A stretch of DNA of 64,000 bases from Lactobacillus sp. ESL0677 (GCF_029392875.1 NZ_CP113946.1:186001-250000), one strand, 5' to 3'. Shown: positions 18,162 through 28,184, counted from the stretch's first letter. Numbers and translations are program-made. Notes: generated by a model from the sequence alone, not told the origin.

Positions 18162-19262
18162 ATGTCATTAACTGCTGGGATTGTTGGCTTGCCGAATGTT
18201 GGTAAGTCCACGTTATTTAATGCAATTACTAAAGCTGGAGCCGAGATGGCCAACTATCCGTTTGCGACGATTGAGCCAAATGTGGGGATGGTTGAAGTAC
18301 CTGATAAGCGGCTTGCACGGATTCAGGAGCTTATTCCGGCTAAGAAAATTGTCCATACTACTTTTGAATTTACTGATATTGCTGGACTAGTTAAGGGTGC
18401 GTCAAAGGGTGAAGGCTTAGGTAATAAGTTCCTTGAGAACATTCGTCAAACTGATGCCATCATTCACGTTGTGCGGGCCTTTGAAGATGAAAACATTACT
18501 TCCGTTACCGGTAAAGTTGATCCAGAAGAAGACATCAACACTATTAATTTGGAATTAGCAATTGCCGACCTTGATGCTGTTAACCGCCGAATTAATAAAG
18601 TTAAGAAGATTGCCCAGCAAAATGATAAGGAAGCCAAGGCTGAATATGCAGTTTTGCAAAAAATTAAGCCGGTTTTGGAAGAAGGCAAAGCAGTTAGATC
18701 AATTGAATTTACTGATGATGAACAAAAGTTGGTTAAGGGCTTCTTCCTGCTAACAGATAAGCCAGTGATTTATGTAGCTAATATTGCCGAAGAATCAATG
18801 GCTGATCCAGAAAGTGATGAATTTTATCAAATTGTTAAGAAGCACGCTGAGAGTGAAAATGCGGAATGCTTAGGTATTTCAGCTGCTACTGAAGAAGAAA
18901 TTGCTGGCCTTGATGATGACGAAAAAGCCGAATTTTTGGAAGCAGAAGGTGTCACTGAATCTGGGCTTGACCGTTTAATCAGAGCTGCTTACCACATCTT
19001 GGGCTTACGAACATTCTTTACAGCTGGTGGCCCAGAAACTAGAGCTTGGACATTCCACGAAGGGATGAAGGCGCCACAAGTTGCTGGTGTTATCCACTCA
19101 GACTTTGAACGTGGCTTTATTCGAGCAGAAGTTGTTTCATACACCGACTTAGATCAGTTTGAAACTATGCAAAAGGTTAAGGAAGCTGGTAAATTACGCC
19201 TTGAAGGTAAGGACTATGAAGTTCAAGACGGCGACATTATTGAATTTAGATTTAACGTTTAG
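18162..19262 (+). CDS. ychF: Redox-regulated ATPase/GTPase YchF
   Basis: A 366-residue Obg-family nucleotide hydrolase that prefers ATP and associates with ribosomes. The G1 loop is GLPNVGKSTLFN, G3 is DIAGLVKGASKGEGLGNKFL, and G4 appears as the non-canonical VANIAEE, as usual in YchF. The C-terminal TGS domain holds TFFTAGGPETRAWTF. AGAGGATAAAG precedes the ATG. A membrane protein gene of unknown function follows after 9 bases. Confidence 0.96.
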   Translation: MSLTAGIVGLPNVGKSTLFNAITKAGAEMANYPFATIEPNVGMVEVPDKRLARIQELIPAKKIVHTTFEFTDIAGLVKGASKGEGLGNKFLENIRQTDAIIHVVRAFEDENITSVTGKVDPEEDINTINLELAIADLDAVNRRINKVKKIAQQNDKEAKAEYAVLQKIKPVLEEGKAVRSIEFTDDEQKLVKGFFLLTDKPVIYVANIAEESMADPESDEFYQIVKKHAESENAECLGISAATEEEIAGLDDDEKAEFLEAEGVTESGLDRLIRAAYHILGLRTFFTAGGPETRAWTFHEGMKAPQVAGVIHSDFERGFIRAEVVSYTDLDQFETMQKVKEAGKLRLEGKDYEVQDGDIIEFRFNV

Positions 19263-19271
19263 GACAAAATA

Positions 19272-20063
19272 ATGGCAGAAGAGAAAAAAGAAGAACAAGC
19301 AAAAATCGATACTAATAAGCAGGAAAAGTTAAAAGACAAGATTGAAAGTCAGAATAAGGATGATCAAGTTAAGCAGCTTGAGCCGGCAGAATTGCGTAAA
19401 GAATTGAGCAATAAGAACTCTGACTATGTTTTTCGTTTGCAAAAAGAATTGGAATTACAGGGCAAGCTCAGTCAAGCTGAAGCAGTCAGCAAGGTCGATG
19501 AGATATTGCCGCAATTAGTTGTGGCACAACATCACGGTCAACCCGCTAGCACCTACTACAATATGGCACCTAAACTAAAGGCTGCTGATATGTTAAAGCC
19601 CAAAGTACGCACGCCAGCAGATATTCCGTTCTGGCAATATGCTGTTGATAGTGCCTTACTGTACATCGCAATTTTCGTTGGGTTGTTTGGCGTAATTGCC
19701 TTGTTCCAAACTAACCAAAAGGCAAGTGCGCAAAGCTCACAAATGGGAATTTTGACTCTCTTAGTTGTTGGGGCAATGATGGGAGTCTTTATGACTAAGT
19801 ATAATGAATGGGTTATTCCTGCTCAGACAGGGAACAAAAAGATTCCGTGGACTAAGTTAATCTTGGGCATGATTGCCATGTTAGCAATTTTATTTGTACT
19901 CATTTGGGTATTGTCAATTCCAGCTTTACGGATTATCAATCCAGTCTTATCAGGATTTGCAAACATTATTGTGGCAGCAGTTGCTTATGGTTTACGTTGG
20001 CTCTTTAGACGGCATTACCAGATTATTGGTTCAGTCTTTACACCGACCGCAAAAAGCAAATAG
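19272..20063 (+). CDS. DUF1129 family membrane protein
   Basis: A 263-residue protein. A charged, coiled N-terminal region rich in Lys/Glu/Gln (residues 1-110) is followed by four membrane segments beginning near residues 118, 158, 197 and 218. The layout and the position directly after ychF match the DUF1129 proteins of lactobacilli. No catalytic motif is visible. It probably belongs to the same transcript as ychF and ends at a strong terminator. Function unknown. Confidence 0.78.
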   Translation: MAEEKKEEQAKIDTNKQEKLKDKIESQNKDDQVKQLEPAELRKELSNKNSDYVFRLQKELELQGKLSQAEAVSKVDEILPQLVVAQHHGQPASTYYNMAPKLKAADMLKPKVRTPADIPFWQYAVDSALLYIAIFVGLFGVIALFQTNQKASAQSSQMGILTLLVVGAMMGVFMTKYNEWVIPAQTGNKKIPWTKLILGMIAMLAILFVLIWVLSIPALRIINPVLSGFANIIVAAVAYGLRWLFRRHYQIIGSVFTPTAKSK

Positions 20064-20108
20064 TGTGCTTTTCATCTATAAAAGTATTATACTAAACTAT
20101 CAAATGCT

Positions 20109-20150
20109 AAAAAGGATAAACAGGCTCAAGTTGTCTGTTTATCCTTTTTT
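20109..20150 (+). terminator. Intrinsic terminator after the ychF block
   Basis: A perfect 15-bp stem AAAAAGGATAAACAG (20109-20123) with its complement at 20135-20149 and a T-run. Confidence 0.9.
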
Positions 20151-20207
20151 GAAGCTTTTTGCAGGTATGAAAATATAATTGTTTAACATAAAAGAAAGAG
20201 GTATTTA

Positions 20208-21932
20208 ATGATTAACACACTGCGTAAATCAATTCGGCAGTATAAGAAGCAGTCTTTACTGTCGCCTTTATTTGTCACGGGTGAAGTTATCATTGAAATG
20301 TTAATCCCGTATCTAGTCGGTATTTTAATCGACAACGGAATTATGAAGGGGAACATGGCCTACATTACTAAATGGGGCACAATTCTTCTGATTTTGACGA
20401 TTGTTTCACTGGTTTTAGGGGCTAGTGCTAGTTACGTGTCAGCTCACGCCGCTGCCGGCTTTGCCGCTAATTTGCGTAAAGACATGTTTTATCATGTTCA
20501 AGATTATTCATTTGAAAATATTGATAAGTTTTCAAGTGCTAGTCTGGTAACGCGGATGACGACGGACGTTAACAACATTCAAATGGCCTACCAAATGATC
20601 ATCAGAATTGCGGTTAGAGCACCAATGATGCTGATTGTGTCAGTCATTATGTCAGTTATCATCAGCCCGCGTTTGTCGTTAATCTTTGTTGTGTTGGCAC
20701 CGATTTTCATTCTGCTATTGGCAGTTGTGATTAAGAGTGCTTACCCATACTTTCCACGGATCTTTAGAGGTTATGACCGGATGAACCAAGTAGTTCGGGA
20801 GAACATTCGCGGTATTCGAGAAGTAAAGACTTACGTCCAAGAAAAGCCACAAACGGCTGAATTTAAGAAGTCATCTGGTTTTATTTACAAATTATTCTCA
20901 ACAGCACAAAAGATTATGTCTTTGAACTCATTAATCGTAATGGCTGTTTTGAATATCTCTAACCTAGCTATCTGCTGGTTTGGTGCTAAAGAAATTGTCG
21001 GTGGCAGTTTGCAAACCGGTCAATTAATTTCTATGTTTTCATACTCTAACTCTGTTTTAAACAGTCTGAACATTTTGGCAATGATCTTTACGCAGTTAGT
21101 TATTTCTGGTGCTAGTGGCCGCAGAATTGCTGATGTAATTAATGAAAAGCCATCAATTGAAAATCCACATAAGCCATTGACTAACTTCAATAATGGTGAA
21201 GTGATTTTTGATCATGTAAACTTTAAGTATGACAATGATGATAAGGCCTTGGCTTTAAACGACATTAACTTGCACATTAGGCCGGGTGAAACAATCGGAA
21301 TGATTGGTAAGACGGGATCATCGAAGTCAACATTGGTATCAATGATTCCGCGGCTTTACGATACCGATTCTGGTGCCGTACGGGTGTCAGGACACAACGT
21401 TAAGTCATATGATTTGAAGACCTTGCGCGACAACGTTGCCATGGTTTTACAAAATAATGTCTTATTCTCCGGTACCATTAAGGATAACTTGAAGTGGGGT
21501 AACGAGAATGCCACTGATGAAGAAGTAATTGCAGCAGCTAAAGTAGCTCATGCAGACGACTTCATCCAAGAAATGCCTGATAAGTACGACACAATGGTTG
21601 AACAAGGCGGGACTAACGTATCTGGTGGGCAGAAGCAAAGAATTACTATTGCTCGGGCCTTGTTGAAGAAGCCAAAGATCTTAATCTTAGATGACTCTAC
21701 TTCGGCGGTTGATACCCAGACTGAACGTGAAATTCGGGAAGCCCTGGCTAAGAATATGCCAGAAACAACCAAGATTATCATTTCGCAACGGATTGTTTCT
21801 ATTAAGGATGCAGACCGAATTGTTGTAATGAATGAAGGTAAAATTCAAGATATTGGAACCCACGATGAACTGATGAAGAACAATGAACTTTACAGTTCAA
21901 TCGCTAAGTTCCAAGAAGAGCAAAAGAAGTAG
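20208..21932 (+). CDS. ABC exporter half-transporter with degenerate ATP site (LmrC/BmrC-like)
   Basis: A 574-residue fusion of a six-helix membrane domain (about 1-300) and an ATPase domain. The ATPase has Walker A GKTGSSKST, signature VSGGQKQRI and Walker B ILILDDSTSAVD, where Asp replaces the catalytic Glu. The H-loop His is replaced by Gln (IISQRI). These changes are typical of the partner that builds the degenerate site of heterodimeric type IV exporters. The second half follows with no gap. Such pairs export drugs, lipids or peptides; the substrate is unknown. AAAGAGGTATTTA precedes the ATG. Confidence 0.9.
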   Translation: MINTLRKSIRQYKKQSLLSPLFVTGEVIIEMLIPYLVGILIDNGIMKGNMAYITKWGTILLILTIVSLVLGASASYVSAHAAAGFAANLRKDMFYHVQDYSFENIDKFSSASLVTRMTTDVNNIQMAYQMIIRIAVRAPMMLIVSVIMSVIISPRLSLIFVVLAPIFILLLAVVIKSAYPYFPRIFRGYDRMNQVVRENIRGIREVKTYVQEKPQTAEFKKSSGFIYKLFSTAQKIMSLNSLIVMAVLNISNLAICWFGAKEIVGGSLQTGQLISMFSYSNSVLNSLNILAMIFTQLVISGASGRRIADVINEKPSIENPHKPLTNFNNGEVIFDHVNFKYDNDDKALALNDINLHIRPGETIGMIGKTGSSKSTLVSMIPRLYDTDSGAVRVSGHNVKSYDLKTLRDNVAMVLQNNVLFSGTIKDNLKWGNENATDEEVIAAAKVAHADDFIQEMPDKYDTMVEQGGTNVSGGQKQRITIARALLKKPKILILDDSTSAVDTQTEREIREALAKNMPETTKIIISQRIVSIKDADRIVVMNEGKIQDIGTHDELMKNNELYSSIAKFQEEQKK

Positions 21933-23804
21933 GTGAGCAATTTGGATAACGCAATAGAAAATAAAAATGCAAGTAAGGGCGGTAAGCGTTCCACTACTTT
22001 GTGGCGGTTACTTAAATTAGTCGCAACTACTAGTCCATGGATGCTCATCACATCAATGATTGCGATTGTCTTAGCGGCTGGTGCCAATGTTTTAGGGTCA
22101 CTATTTATTGAGCGACTAATTAATGATTACATCATGCCGTTATTGAAGCAGGCACAACCTAACTTTATGCCATTACTCCATGCAATTGAGGTTATGTTTG
22201 GCATTTATGCAATTGGTTTTATTTCTAACTACCTGTTTGCTGTTTTGATGGCTGTTTTGGCACAAAAGACGCAGTACAGAGTTAGAAATGAAATGTTTAG
22301 TCACATGGAACAATTGCCGATTTCATACTTTGATGAAAATGACTACGGTGACATCATGAGTCGGTATACTAACGATATCGATACGCTGATGCAGATGATT
22401 TCGCAGTCAATTCCACAGTTTATGAACTCAACATTGAACTTAGTCTTTGTTTTGGCTGCAATGTTCAGCTTGAGTTGGCAATTAACCATTTTCACGTTGA
22501 TTATTTTCGCCCTGTCAATCGGGATTGTTAAGTTTTTGACTACGCGCTCAGCTCACTTCTTCAAGCTTCAGCAAAAAGAATTGGGTCAAGTCAACGGTTA
22601 TAATGAAGAAATGTTAAGCGGCTTGAAAGTGATTAAGGTCTTCAGTCATGAACCAGAAGTTGAAGCAGATTTTGACAAATATAATGAAAGTTTGCGGGAT
22701 GCTTCTGGTAAGGCCAACACTTACGCCACAGTTTTGTTCCCAATTATGGGTAACGTTGGTAACCTGCTGTATGTTATTATTGCCGTTCTTGGTGGTGCGG
22801 TTGCCATTAACAAGATTGCGCCATTATCACTTGGTGTAATCGGCGCCTTCCTGCAATTATCAAAGCAATTTGCAATGCCAATTGCGCAGATTTCGCAACA
22901 GTTGAACTCAATCGTTATGGCCTTAGCAGGTGCTGAACGGATTTTCCAATTAGAAGACCAACCAGTTGAAATTGATAATGGTGACGTTACGATTTCTAAA
23001 GATGAGGACGTTAAGGGCAGTTGGTACTGGAATGTACCGCAAAAAGACGGTTCAGTTAAGAAAATTAGAGTTAAGGGCCACATTGTTTTTGACAATGTTA
23101 ACTTTAGTTATTCACCAGATAAGCAGATTTTGTACAATATTTCAATTGATGCTAAGCCGGGAATGAAGGTTGCCTTGGTTGGTGAAACTGGTGCTGGTAA
23201 GACTACGATTTCCAACATGATTAACCGGTTCTACGAAATTGCGTCGGGAACAATTACTTATGACGGGATTCCGATTACGCGGATTAAGAAGGACGACTTG
23301 CGGCAGTCACTGTCTATCGTTCTGCAGGATACGCACATGTTTACGGGTACTATTATGGATAATATTCGTTTTGGTAATCCAGAAGCTAGTGATGATGAAG
23401 TTTACCAAGCAGCTCGCTTATCGCACGCTGACGAGTTTATTCATCATTTGGATGACGGCTACAAGACAATTATTGACGGTAACGGTGGGGACTTGTCTCA
23501 AGGACAAATGCAACTGCTCAGTATTGCGCGAGCAATGATTGCTGACGAACCCGTAATGATTTTGGATGAAGCAACATCGAGTATTGATACGCAAACTGAA
23601 AAATTGGTTCAGGCTGGGATGGATAACCTTCTTGCTGGCCGGACGAGTTTCGTTATTGCCCACAGATTATCCACAATTGTTAACTCTGACTTAATCCTTG
23701 TGCTTGACCACGGTCATATTATTGAGGCCGGTAACCACGATAAGCTTATTAAGGAGAAGGGCTACTATTACGAGTTATACACTGGTAAGAAAGAAATTGA
23801 ATAG
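21933..23804 (+). CDS. ABC exporter half-transporter with catalytic ATP site (LmrD/BmrD-like)
   Basis: A 623-residue partner of the preceding exporter half. The membrane domain covers about residues 25-340, and an insertion of some 40 residues rich in Trp, Lys and Asp (around 345-385) lies before the ATPase domain, as in other BmrD-like halves. Walker A is GETGAGKTT, signature LSQGQMQLL (degenerate), Walker B MILDEATSSID with catalytic Glu, and H-loop His in IAHRL. It completes one consensus site in the heterodimer. The start is either GTG 21933, adjoining the upstream stop, or TTG 21942, which has AGGTGA 5 bases upstream. Confidence 0.9.
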   Translation: MSNLDNAIENKNASKGGKRSTTLWRLLKLVATTSPWMLITSMIAIVLAAGANVLGSLFIERLINDYIMPLLKQAQPNFMPLLHAIEVMFGIYAIGFISNYLFAVLMAVLAQKTQYRVRNEMFSHMEQLPISYFDENDYGDIMSRYTNDIDTLMQMISQSIPQFMNSTLNLVFVLAAMFSLSWQLTIFTLIIFALSIGIVKFLTTRSAHFFKLQQKELGQVNGYNEEMLSGLKVIKVFSHEPEVEADFDKYNESLRDASGKANTYATVLFPIMGNVGNLLYVIIAVLGGAVAINKIAPLSLGVIGAFLQLSKQFAMPIAQISQQLNSIVMALAGAERIFQLEDQPVEIDNGDVTISKDEDVKGSWYWNVPQKDGSVKKIRVKGHIVFDNVNFSYSPDKQILYNISIDAKPGMKVALVGETGAGKTTISNMINRFYEIASGTITYDGIPITRIKKDDLRQSLSIVLQDTHMFTGTIMDNIRFGNPEASDDEVYQAARLSHADEFIHHLDDGYKTIIDGNGGDLSQGQMQLLSIARAMIADEPVMILDEATSSIDTQTEKLVQAGMDNLLAGRTSFVIAHRLSTIVNSDLILVLDHGHIIEAGNHDKLIKEKGYYYELYTGKKEIE

Positions 23805-23811
23805 TTTTGCT

Positions 23812-23842
23812 AAAGAGTTGAGAGTTTCTCAGCTCTTTTTTA
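23812..23842 (+). terminator. Intrinsic terminator after the ABC exporter pair
   Basis: AAAGAGTTGAGA (23812-23823) pairs with TCTCAGCTCTTT (23827-23838) with one wobble pair, followed by T. Confidence 0.82.
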
Positions 23843-23962
23843 ATAAAAAGATAAAATTATGCCTGATTAGTAGGCTTTGACCTTAAAAATGATTAAAATG
23901 TTAAGCATAGGCCTTAGTGCCCGATGATTAATAGAACTTAAATAAAGGGGAGGATACGCCCT

Positions 23963-24649
23963 ATGAAAATTTTGGTTGTTGATGATGATAAAGAAATCGT
24001 TGAGTTGTTGAGCATTTATTTAAAAAATGAAGGTTACACGCCAGTTGCGGCATATAGTGGTAAGGAGGCAATTACCCGTTTAACGACTACGCCAGATATT
24101 GCGTTAATGATTTTGGACGTCATGATGCCGAATATGAGTGGAATTGATGTGATTAAAGAAGTACGCAAGGATTCCGACATTCCGATTATTATTGTTTCAG
24201 CCAAGACTGGCGATATGGATAAGATTCAAGGACTGATTACAGGTGCTGACGATTATGTGTCAAAGCCGTTTAATCCGTTGGAAGTGATGGCTCGAGTGCG
24301 TTCATTACTGCGGCGCAGTCAAAAGCAGGTTAAGGATGAAAAGCCCGATGTCTTAGAGGTTGGACCGTTAGTGATTAACCGCGATTCACACGAAGTTAAG
24401 ACAATTGACGGCAAGGACATTCAGTTAACTGCATTGGAGTTTGGTATTTTATATTTGCTAGCAAGCCATCCTAATCGAGTATTTTCAGCCGATGAAATTT
24501 TTGAACGTGTTTGGCAGCAAGAGTCGATTGTTTCTGCTAAAACAGTCATGGTTCACGTGTCGCACTTACGCGATAAAATCCAAAAGGCGACAGGTGGCGA
24601 AGATGTCATTCAGACTGTTTGGGGAGTTGGCTACAAAGTCGAGGCGTAA
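23963..24649 (+). CDS. OmpR/PhoB-family response regulator
   Basis: A 228-residue DNA-binding response regulator. The receiver domain (1-115) has the acidic pocket DDD at 7-9, the phosphorylated Asp52 in MILDVMMP, and the Lys in VSKPFNPLE. The winged-helix domain (about 130-228) ends with TVWGVGYKVEA. The sensor kinase gene follows after 4 bases. Overall it resembles VanR-type regulators of lactobacilli, which often sense envelope stress. AAGGGGAGGATACGCCCT precedes the ATG. The regulated genes are not evident; murE and the ABC exporter are the nearest. Confidence 0.92.
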   Translation: MKILVVDDDKEIVELLSIYLKNEGYTPVAAYSGKEAITRLTTTPDIALMILDVMMPNMSGIDVIKEVRKDSDIPIIIVSAKTGDMDKIQGLITGADDYVSKPFNPLEVMARVRSLLRRSQKQVKDEKPDVLEVGPLVINRDSHEVKTIDGKDIQLTALEFGILYLLASHPNRVFSADEIFERVWQQESIVSAKTVMVHVSHLRDKIQKATGGEDVIQTVWGVGYKVEA

Positions 24650-24653
24650 TTAA

Positions 24654-25808
24654 ATGAAAAAAGAACGCGTCAAGTTAACAGCTGCAGAAAAGAGCGAACT
24701 GTTTGCTGAGGGCGTCATTACGGTAGTATTGCTACTGCTGCTTAACTTATCAATTATTATTTTGGTCAATTTGACGATTTTGCGCGATAAGAATCTGATT
24801 AATGGCATTTACTTTCTTAAAAAAACTGTCACGGTTTTTGGCGGGCGGCATATGTGGTCGTGGCAACACACTTTTTTGCTGCTAATGGGTGCTGGCGATT
24901 TAATTGTGCTGTATTGGCGCTTAATTCGGCGCTACCACCAGATGCAACTACGCCACGTAATTTCGGAATTGCATTATATTGCTCAAGGTCACTTTGACCA
25001 TTGCATATCTTTTAAGGTGAAGACTGACTTGCAGAAGGTAATTGACTCGATTAATTCTCTAGTTGACAGCACGGTGACCGCAATTAATGAGGAAAAGGCA
25101 ATTGAGCAGTCCAAAGATGAGCTGATTAGCAATGTTTCGCACGATATTCGAACACCACTGACATCGATTATTGGTTATTTGGGTTTGTTAAAAACGGGAG
25201 TATCAGATCCTAAGGACCAGCAAAAGTACTTGGATATTGCCTACACTAAGGCTGAGCAGATGAAGTCTTTGGCGCATGACTTACTTGAATACACAACGCT
25301 TAAGTCAACCACGACAAAATTAAATCTGTCGCCGCTACACATTTTTTCAATGTTGGAGCAAGTAGAGGCGGGGTTTGAATTTGAAGCTGAAGAAAAAAAT
25401 ATCAAGTTTCAGATTGAGGTGCGCCCAAAGGACTTAACAATTCAGGCAGACCCAGAAAAATTGGTGCGAGTTTATAACAATCTGATTACTAATGCGCTCA
25501 AGTACGGCAGCGGTGCGAGTCAGATTAATTTGATTGCTAATTTAGTAAATGACAATGAGGTTGAATTGCGGGTAGAAAACAATGGTGCCAAGATTCCGCA
25601 GTCGTCACTGAAGAAAATTTTTGAGCGCTTCTACCGTGTAGAAACCTCACGCAATACGCAGACTGGCGGCACGGGCTTGGGATTATCGATTACCAAGAGT
25701 ATTGTTGATTTGCATCATGGTAAAATCCGCTGTGAATCCGATGATGACTGGACGCGCTTTATTATTCAATTGCCGTTAGATTTAAAGAATGATAAAACAA
25801 CTGGCTAG
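24654..25808 (+). CDS. Sensor histidine kinase (VanS-like)
   Basis: A 384-residue membrane kinase. Two membrane segments (about residues 18-40 and 66-85) border a short extracellular loop, so sensing is probably within or near the membrane. A HAMP-like linker follows. The H-box is ISNVSHDIRTPLTSIIGYL with phosphorylated His163; the N box is YNNLITNALKYG, and the G boxes FERFYRVE and GGTGLGLSIT are intact. It pairs with the response regulator encoded 4 bases upstream. The short loop resembles intramembrane-sensing kinases that respond to cell-wall antibiotics. The stimulus is inferred only from type. Confidence 0.92.
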   Translation: MKKERVKLTAAEKSELFAEGVITVVLLLLLNLSIIILVNLTILRDKNLINGIYFLKKTVTVFGGRHMWSWQHTFLLLMGAGDLIVLYWRLIRRYHQMQLRHVISELHYIAQGHFDHCISFKVKTDLQKVIDSINSLVDSTVTAINEEKAIEQSKDELISNVSHDIRTPLTSIIGYLGLLKTGVSDPKDQQKYLDIAYTKAEQMKSLAHDLLEYTTLKSTTTKLNLSPLHIFSMLEQVEAGFEFEAEEKNIKFQIEVRPKDLTIQADPEKLVRVYNNLITNALKYGSGASQINLIANLVNDNEVELRVENNGAKIPQSSLKKIFERFYRVETSRNTQTGGTGLGLSITKSIVDLHHGKIRCESDDDWTRFIIQLPLDLKNDKTTG

Positions 25809-25853
25809 CTGTGTTATAATTTTGACTGAGATAAAAAAACAGAGGGGCACAGA

Positions 25854-27425
25854 ATGAGTATTTCCTTAAATACCTGTATTTTAATTTTGAAAGAACACCA
25901 CTTGTTGAAATCAAGTGCTGTTCAAGATACTGTCGCGACTAAGATGGAATATGTATCATACGATTCACGTGACATTAAGACTAACACCTTGTTTTTCTGC
26001 AAGGGTGCTGGCTTTCGACCGACTTACTTATTAATGGCTAAGGATAATGGCGCTAATTGTTACGTTGCCGAGCAACCTTATCCAGAAGGCAAAGGGATGC
26101 ACGCGTTAATTGTGCGCGATGTTTCTAAGGCAATGGCACTGCTATCGGCAGCGTTTTTCCGTTTTCCTCAAGATGACCTATTTGTTGTGGCTATTACGGG
26201 AACAAAGGGTAAAACGACAACGGCATACTTTCTAAAAGGGATGTTGGACCAAGTCAATGGCGGCAAGACGGCACTGATTTCATCAGTTAATGATGTTGTT
26301 GGGACCAAACCTGAAGACAGTTTCAAGTCTAGTCTGACAACGCCGGAGTCACTGGACTTATTCCGTGATATGCGGCGCGCGGTTGATAATGGGATGACGC
26401 ATTTGGTAATGGAAGTTTCCAGCCAAGCTTATAAAAAGAACCGTGTCTTTGGTTTAACTTATGATTTGGGCTTTTTCTTAAATATTTCGCCAGATCATAT
26501 TGGACCAAATGAACACCCTAATTTTGCGGATTATCTGCACTGCAAATTACAGTTGATGGTTAATGCACGCAAGTGTATTATCAATGCTCAAAGTGATCAC
26601 TTTGATGAAATTTACGCTGCTGCAACAACGACGACTGATCCGGATAGTATTTATCTATTTGCGGATGAAAAATTCACTAATCCTAATTTGAAGGCACTGA
26701 TTGACTTCCGCTTTTCTTCAGAAGAAAGTGATATGGCAGAAACCCGCTTCCAAGTTTTGTGCGCAACAGATAAGGCTAAGGAACTGGCAATTGCTGGGGA
26801 TTATAAGTTGAAGATGCTGGGTGACTTTAACGAGTCAAACGGGACCGCCGCAATTATCGGTGCTGGTCTAGCTGGTCTAAGTTACGCCGATGCTGCTAAA
26901 GGAATTAGCAACGTTACTGTGCCGGGCAGAATGCAGACGGAAGTGACTAAGGATCATGGGATTGTTGTGGTTGATTATGCCCATAATAAGGCGTCGATGA
27001 TGGCGTTAATGAGCTTTATGCAGCGTGAATTTAATAATCCTAAAATTATTGTGGTCGTTGGTGCTCCCGGGGATAAGGGTGTGTCGCGCAGACCTGGTTT
27101 TAGTCAAAGCTTAAATGCATACGCAGACAAGGCCTTTTTAACGTCAGATGATCCGGGATTTGAAGATCCGAAGGATATTGCAGAAGAAATTGACGCCGGT
27201 ATCGATCATGCCAAGGTTGATGTAACGATTGAACTTGACCGCACGAAAGCCATTCATGATGCGATCAGTATGGCTCACTCTGGCGATGTTGTGTTAATTT
27301 GCGGCAAGGGTGCCGATGGTTTCCAAAAGGTGCGCGGTATTGATACCCCGTATCCATCAGATATTGTTGTTGCCCAGCAAGTCATTGACGAATTGGAAGG
27401 TCAGAGCGAGCACTTTAATAAGTAA
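25854..27425 (+). CDS. murE: UDP-MurNAc-tripeptide synthetase, L-lysine-adding MurE
   Basis: A 523-residue ATP-dependent Mur ligase that adds the third residue of the peptidoglycan stem peptide. The ATP loop is AITGTKGKTTTAYFL, the UDP-MurNAc part lies in the first 110 residues (SYDSRDIKTNTLFFC), and the C-terminal domain begins with VPGRMQ. The amino-acid selecting motif reads SDDPGFEDP in place of the DNPR of meso-diaminopimelate enzymes, which points to L-lysine. An amino-acid racemase gene follows after 12 bases. AGAGGGGCACAGA precedes the ATG, and TATAAT at 25815-25820 may be its -10 box. Confidence 0.93.
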   Translation: MSISLNTCILILKEHHLLKSSAVQDTVATKMEYVSYDSRDIKTNTLFFCKGAGFRPTYLLMAKDNGANCYVAEQPYPEGKGMHALIVRDVSKAMALLSAAFFRFPQDDLFVVAITGTKGKTTTAYFLKGMLDQVNGGKTALISSVNDVVGTKPEDSFKSSLTTPESLDLFRDMRRAVDNGMTHLVMEVSSQAYKKNRVFGLTYDLGFFLNISPDHIGPNEHPNFADYLHCKLQLMVNARKCIINAQSDHFDEIYAAATTTTDPDSIYLFADEKFTNPNLKALIDFRFSSEESDMAETRFQVLCATDKAKELAIAGDYKLKMLGDFNESNGTAAIIGAGLAGLSYADAAKGISNVTVPGRMQTEVTKDHGIVVVDYAHNKASMMALMSFMQREFNNPKIIVVVGAPGDKGVSRRPGFSQSLNAYADKAFLTSDDPGFEDPKDIAEEIDAGIDHAKVDVTIELDRTKAIHDAISMAHSGDVVLICGKGADGFQKVRGIDTPYPSDIVVAQQVIDELEGQSEHFNK

Positions 27426-27437
27426 AAGAGCAGAAAA

Positions 27438-28184
27438 ATGAAGCATTTTTTTAGTATTATTGGTGGCATGGGGACAATTGCCACTGAAAGCTACGTTCGG
27501 TTATTGAATCATCGGGTAAAAATTGCGAAGGATCAAGATTATTTAAATTATATTTTGGTTAATGATGCGCAAATTCCAGATAGAACAGCGTATATCAAGG
27601 ATCATACTAAGCCTAATTGTTTGGTAGACTTACGTGAAGATGTTTTGGGACAAGCAAAATTGGGGCCTGACTTTTTCGTTATGCCGTGTAATACCGCGCA
27701 TTATTTTTACGATGACCTTGCCAAATTGACGGATATTCCGTTTTTGCACATGATGCGCATTGCCGTGCACCAGTTTGTTGAAAAGTACCCGGATGAACCT
27801 AAGATTGGCCTAATTGCAACCGAAGGATCGATCTATGACCATCTTTATGCCGATGAGATTAAGGCAGTTGGGCGTGAGGTTGAGCTTGGCGGACCAGAAA
27901 TTCAACCGCTGGTAACTAAACTAATTTATGCTAATATCAAGGAAAAAGGCGTAGTTGATCACGATTTATACCATCATATTTTGCAATTAATGCATGATAA
28001 ATATGGCTGTAACGTGATTTTGCTTGGCTGTACGGAATTGTCCTTGGCTCAGGAAAAGGCACCGGACCACCCATACAACGTGATTGATCCCCAATCAATT
28101 ATTGCCGACGTGGCTATTGAATTGTCGCTGAAAATACGTGCGGGGATGGATTCTAAAGAAGCTGCTAAAAAGTACTTGTATTAA
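27438..28184 (+). CDS. Aspartate/glutamate racemase family protein
   Basis: A 248-residue cofactor-independent amino-acid racemase. Both catalytic cysteines are visible, in MPCNTAHYF (about residue 82) and LLGCTELSLAQ (about 195), and the N-terminal IIGGMGTIATESYVRLL is typical. Lactobacilli with D-Asp-containing crossbridges (L-Lys-D-Asp peptidoglycan) need an aspartate racemase; placement in the same transcript as a Lys-type murE supports that role. The split between aspartate and glutamate specificity is inferred from context and family likeness (RacD/YgeA-like), not from a residue test. Confidence 0.85.
   Translation: MKHFFSIIGGMGTIATESYVRLLNHRVKIAKDQDYLNYILVNDAQIPDRTAYIKDHTKPNCLVDLREDVLGQAKLGPDFFVMPCNTAHYFYDDLAKLTDIPFLHMMRIAVHQFVEKYPDEPKIGLIATEGSIYDHLYADEIKAVGREVELGGPEIQPLVTKLIYANIKEKGVVDHDLYHHILQLMHDKYGCNVILLGCTELSLAQEKAPDHPYNVIDPQSIIADVAIELSLKIRAGMDSKEAAKKYLY

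Noticed and set aside
22648..23538. Several open frames of 60-120 codons on both strands within the ABC exporter genes
   Set aside because: They are shadows of strongly coding sequence with unnatural residue composition.
24547..24562. CACGTG-containing words (24547, 25963, 31953) as parS sites
   Set aside because: Only the central six bases match; the GTTT/AAAC arms are absent and all lie in coding sequence.
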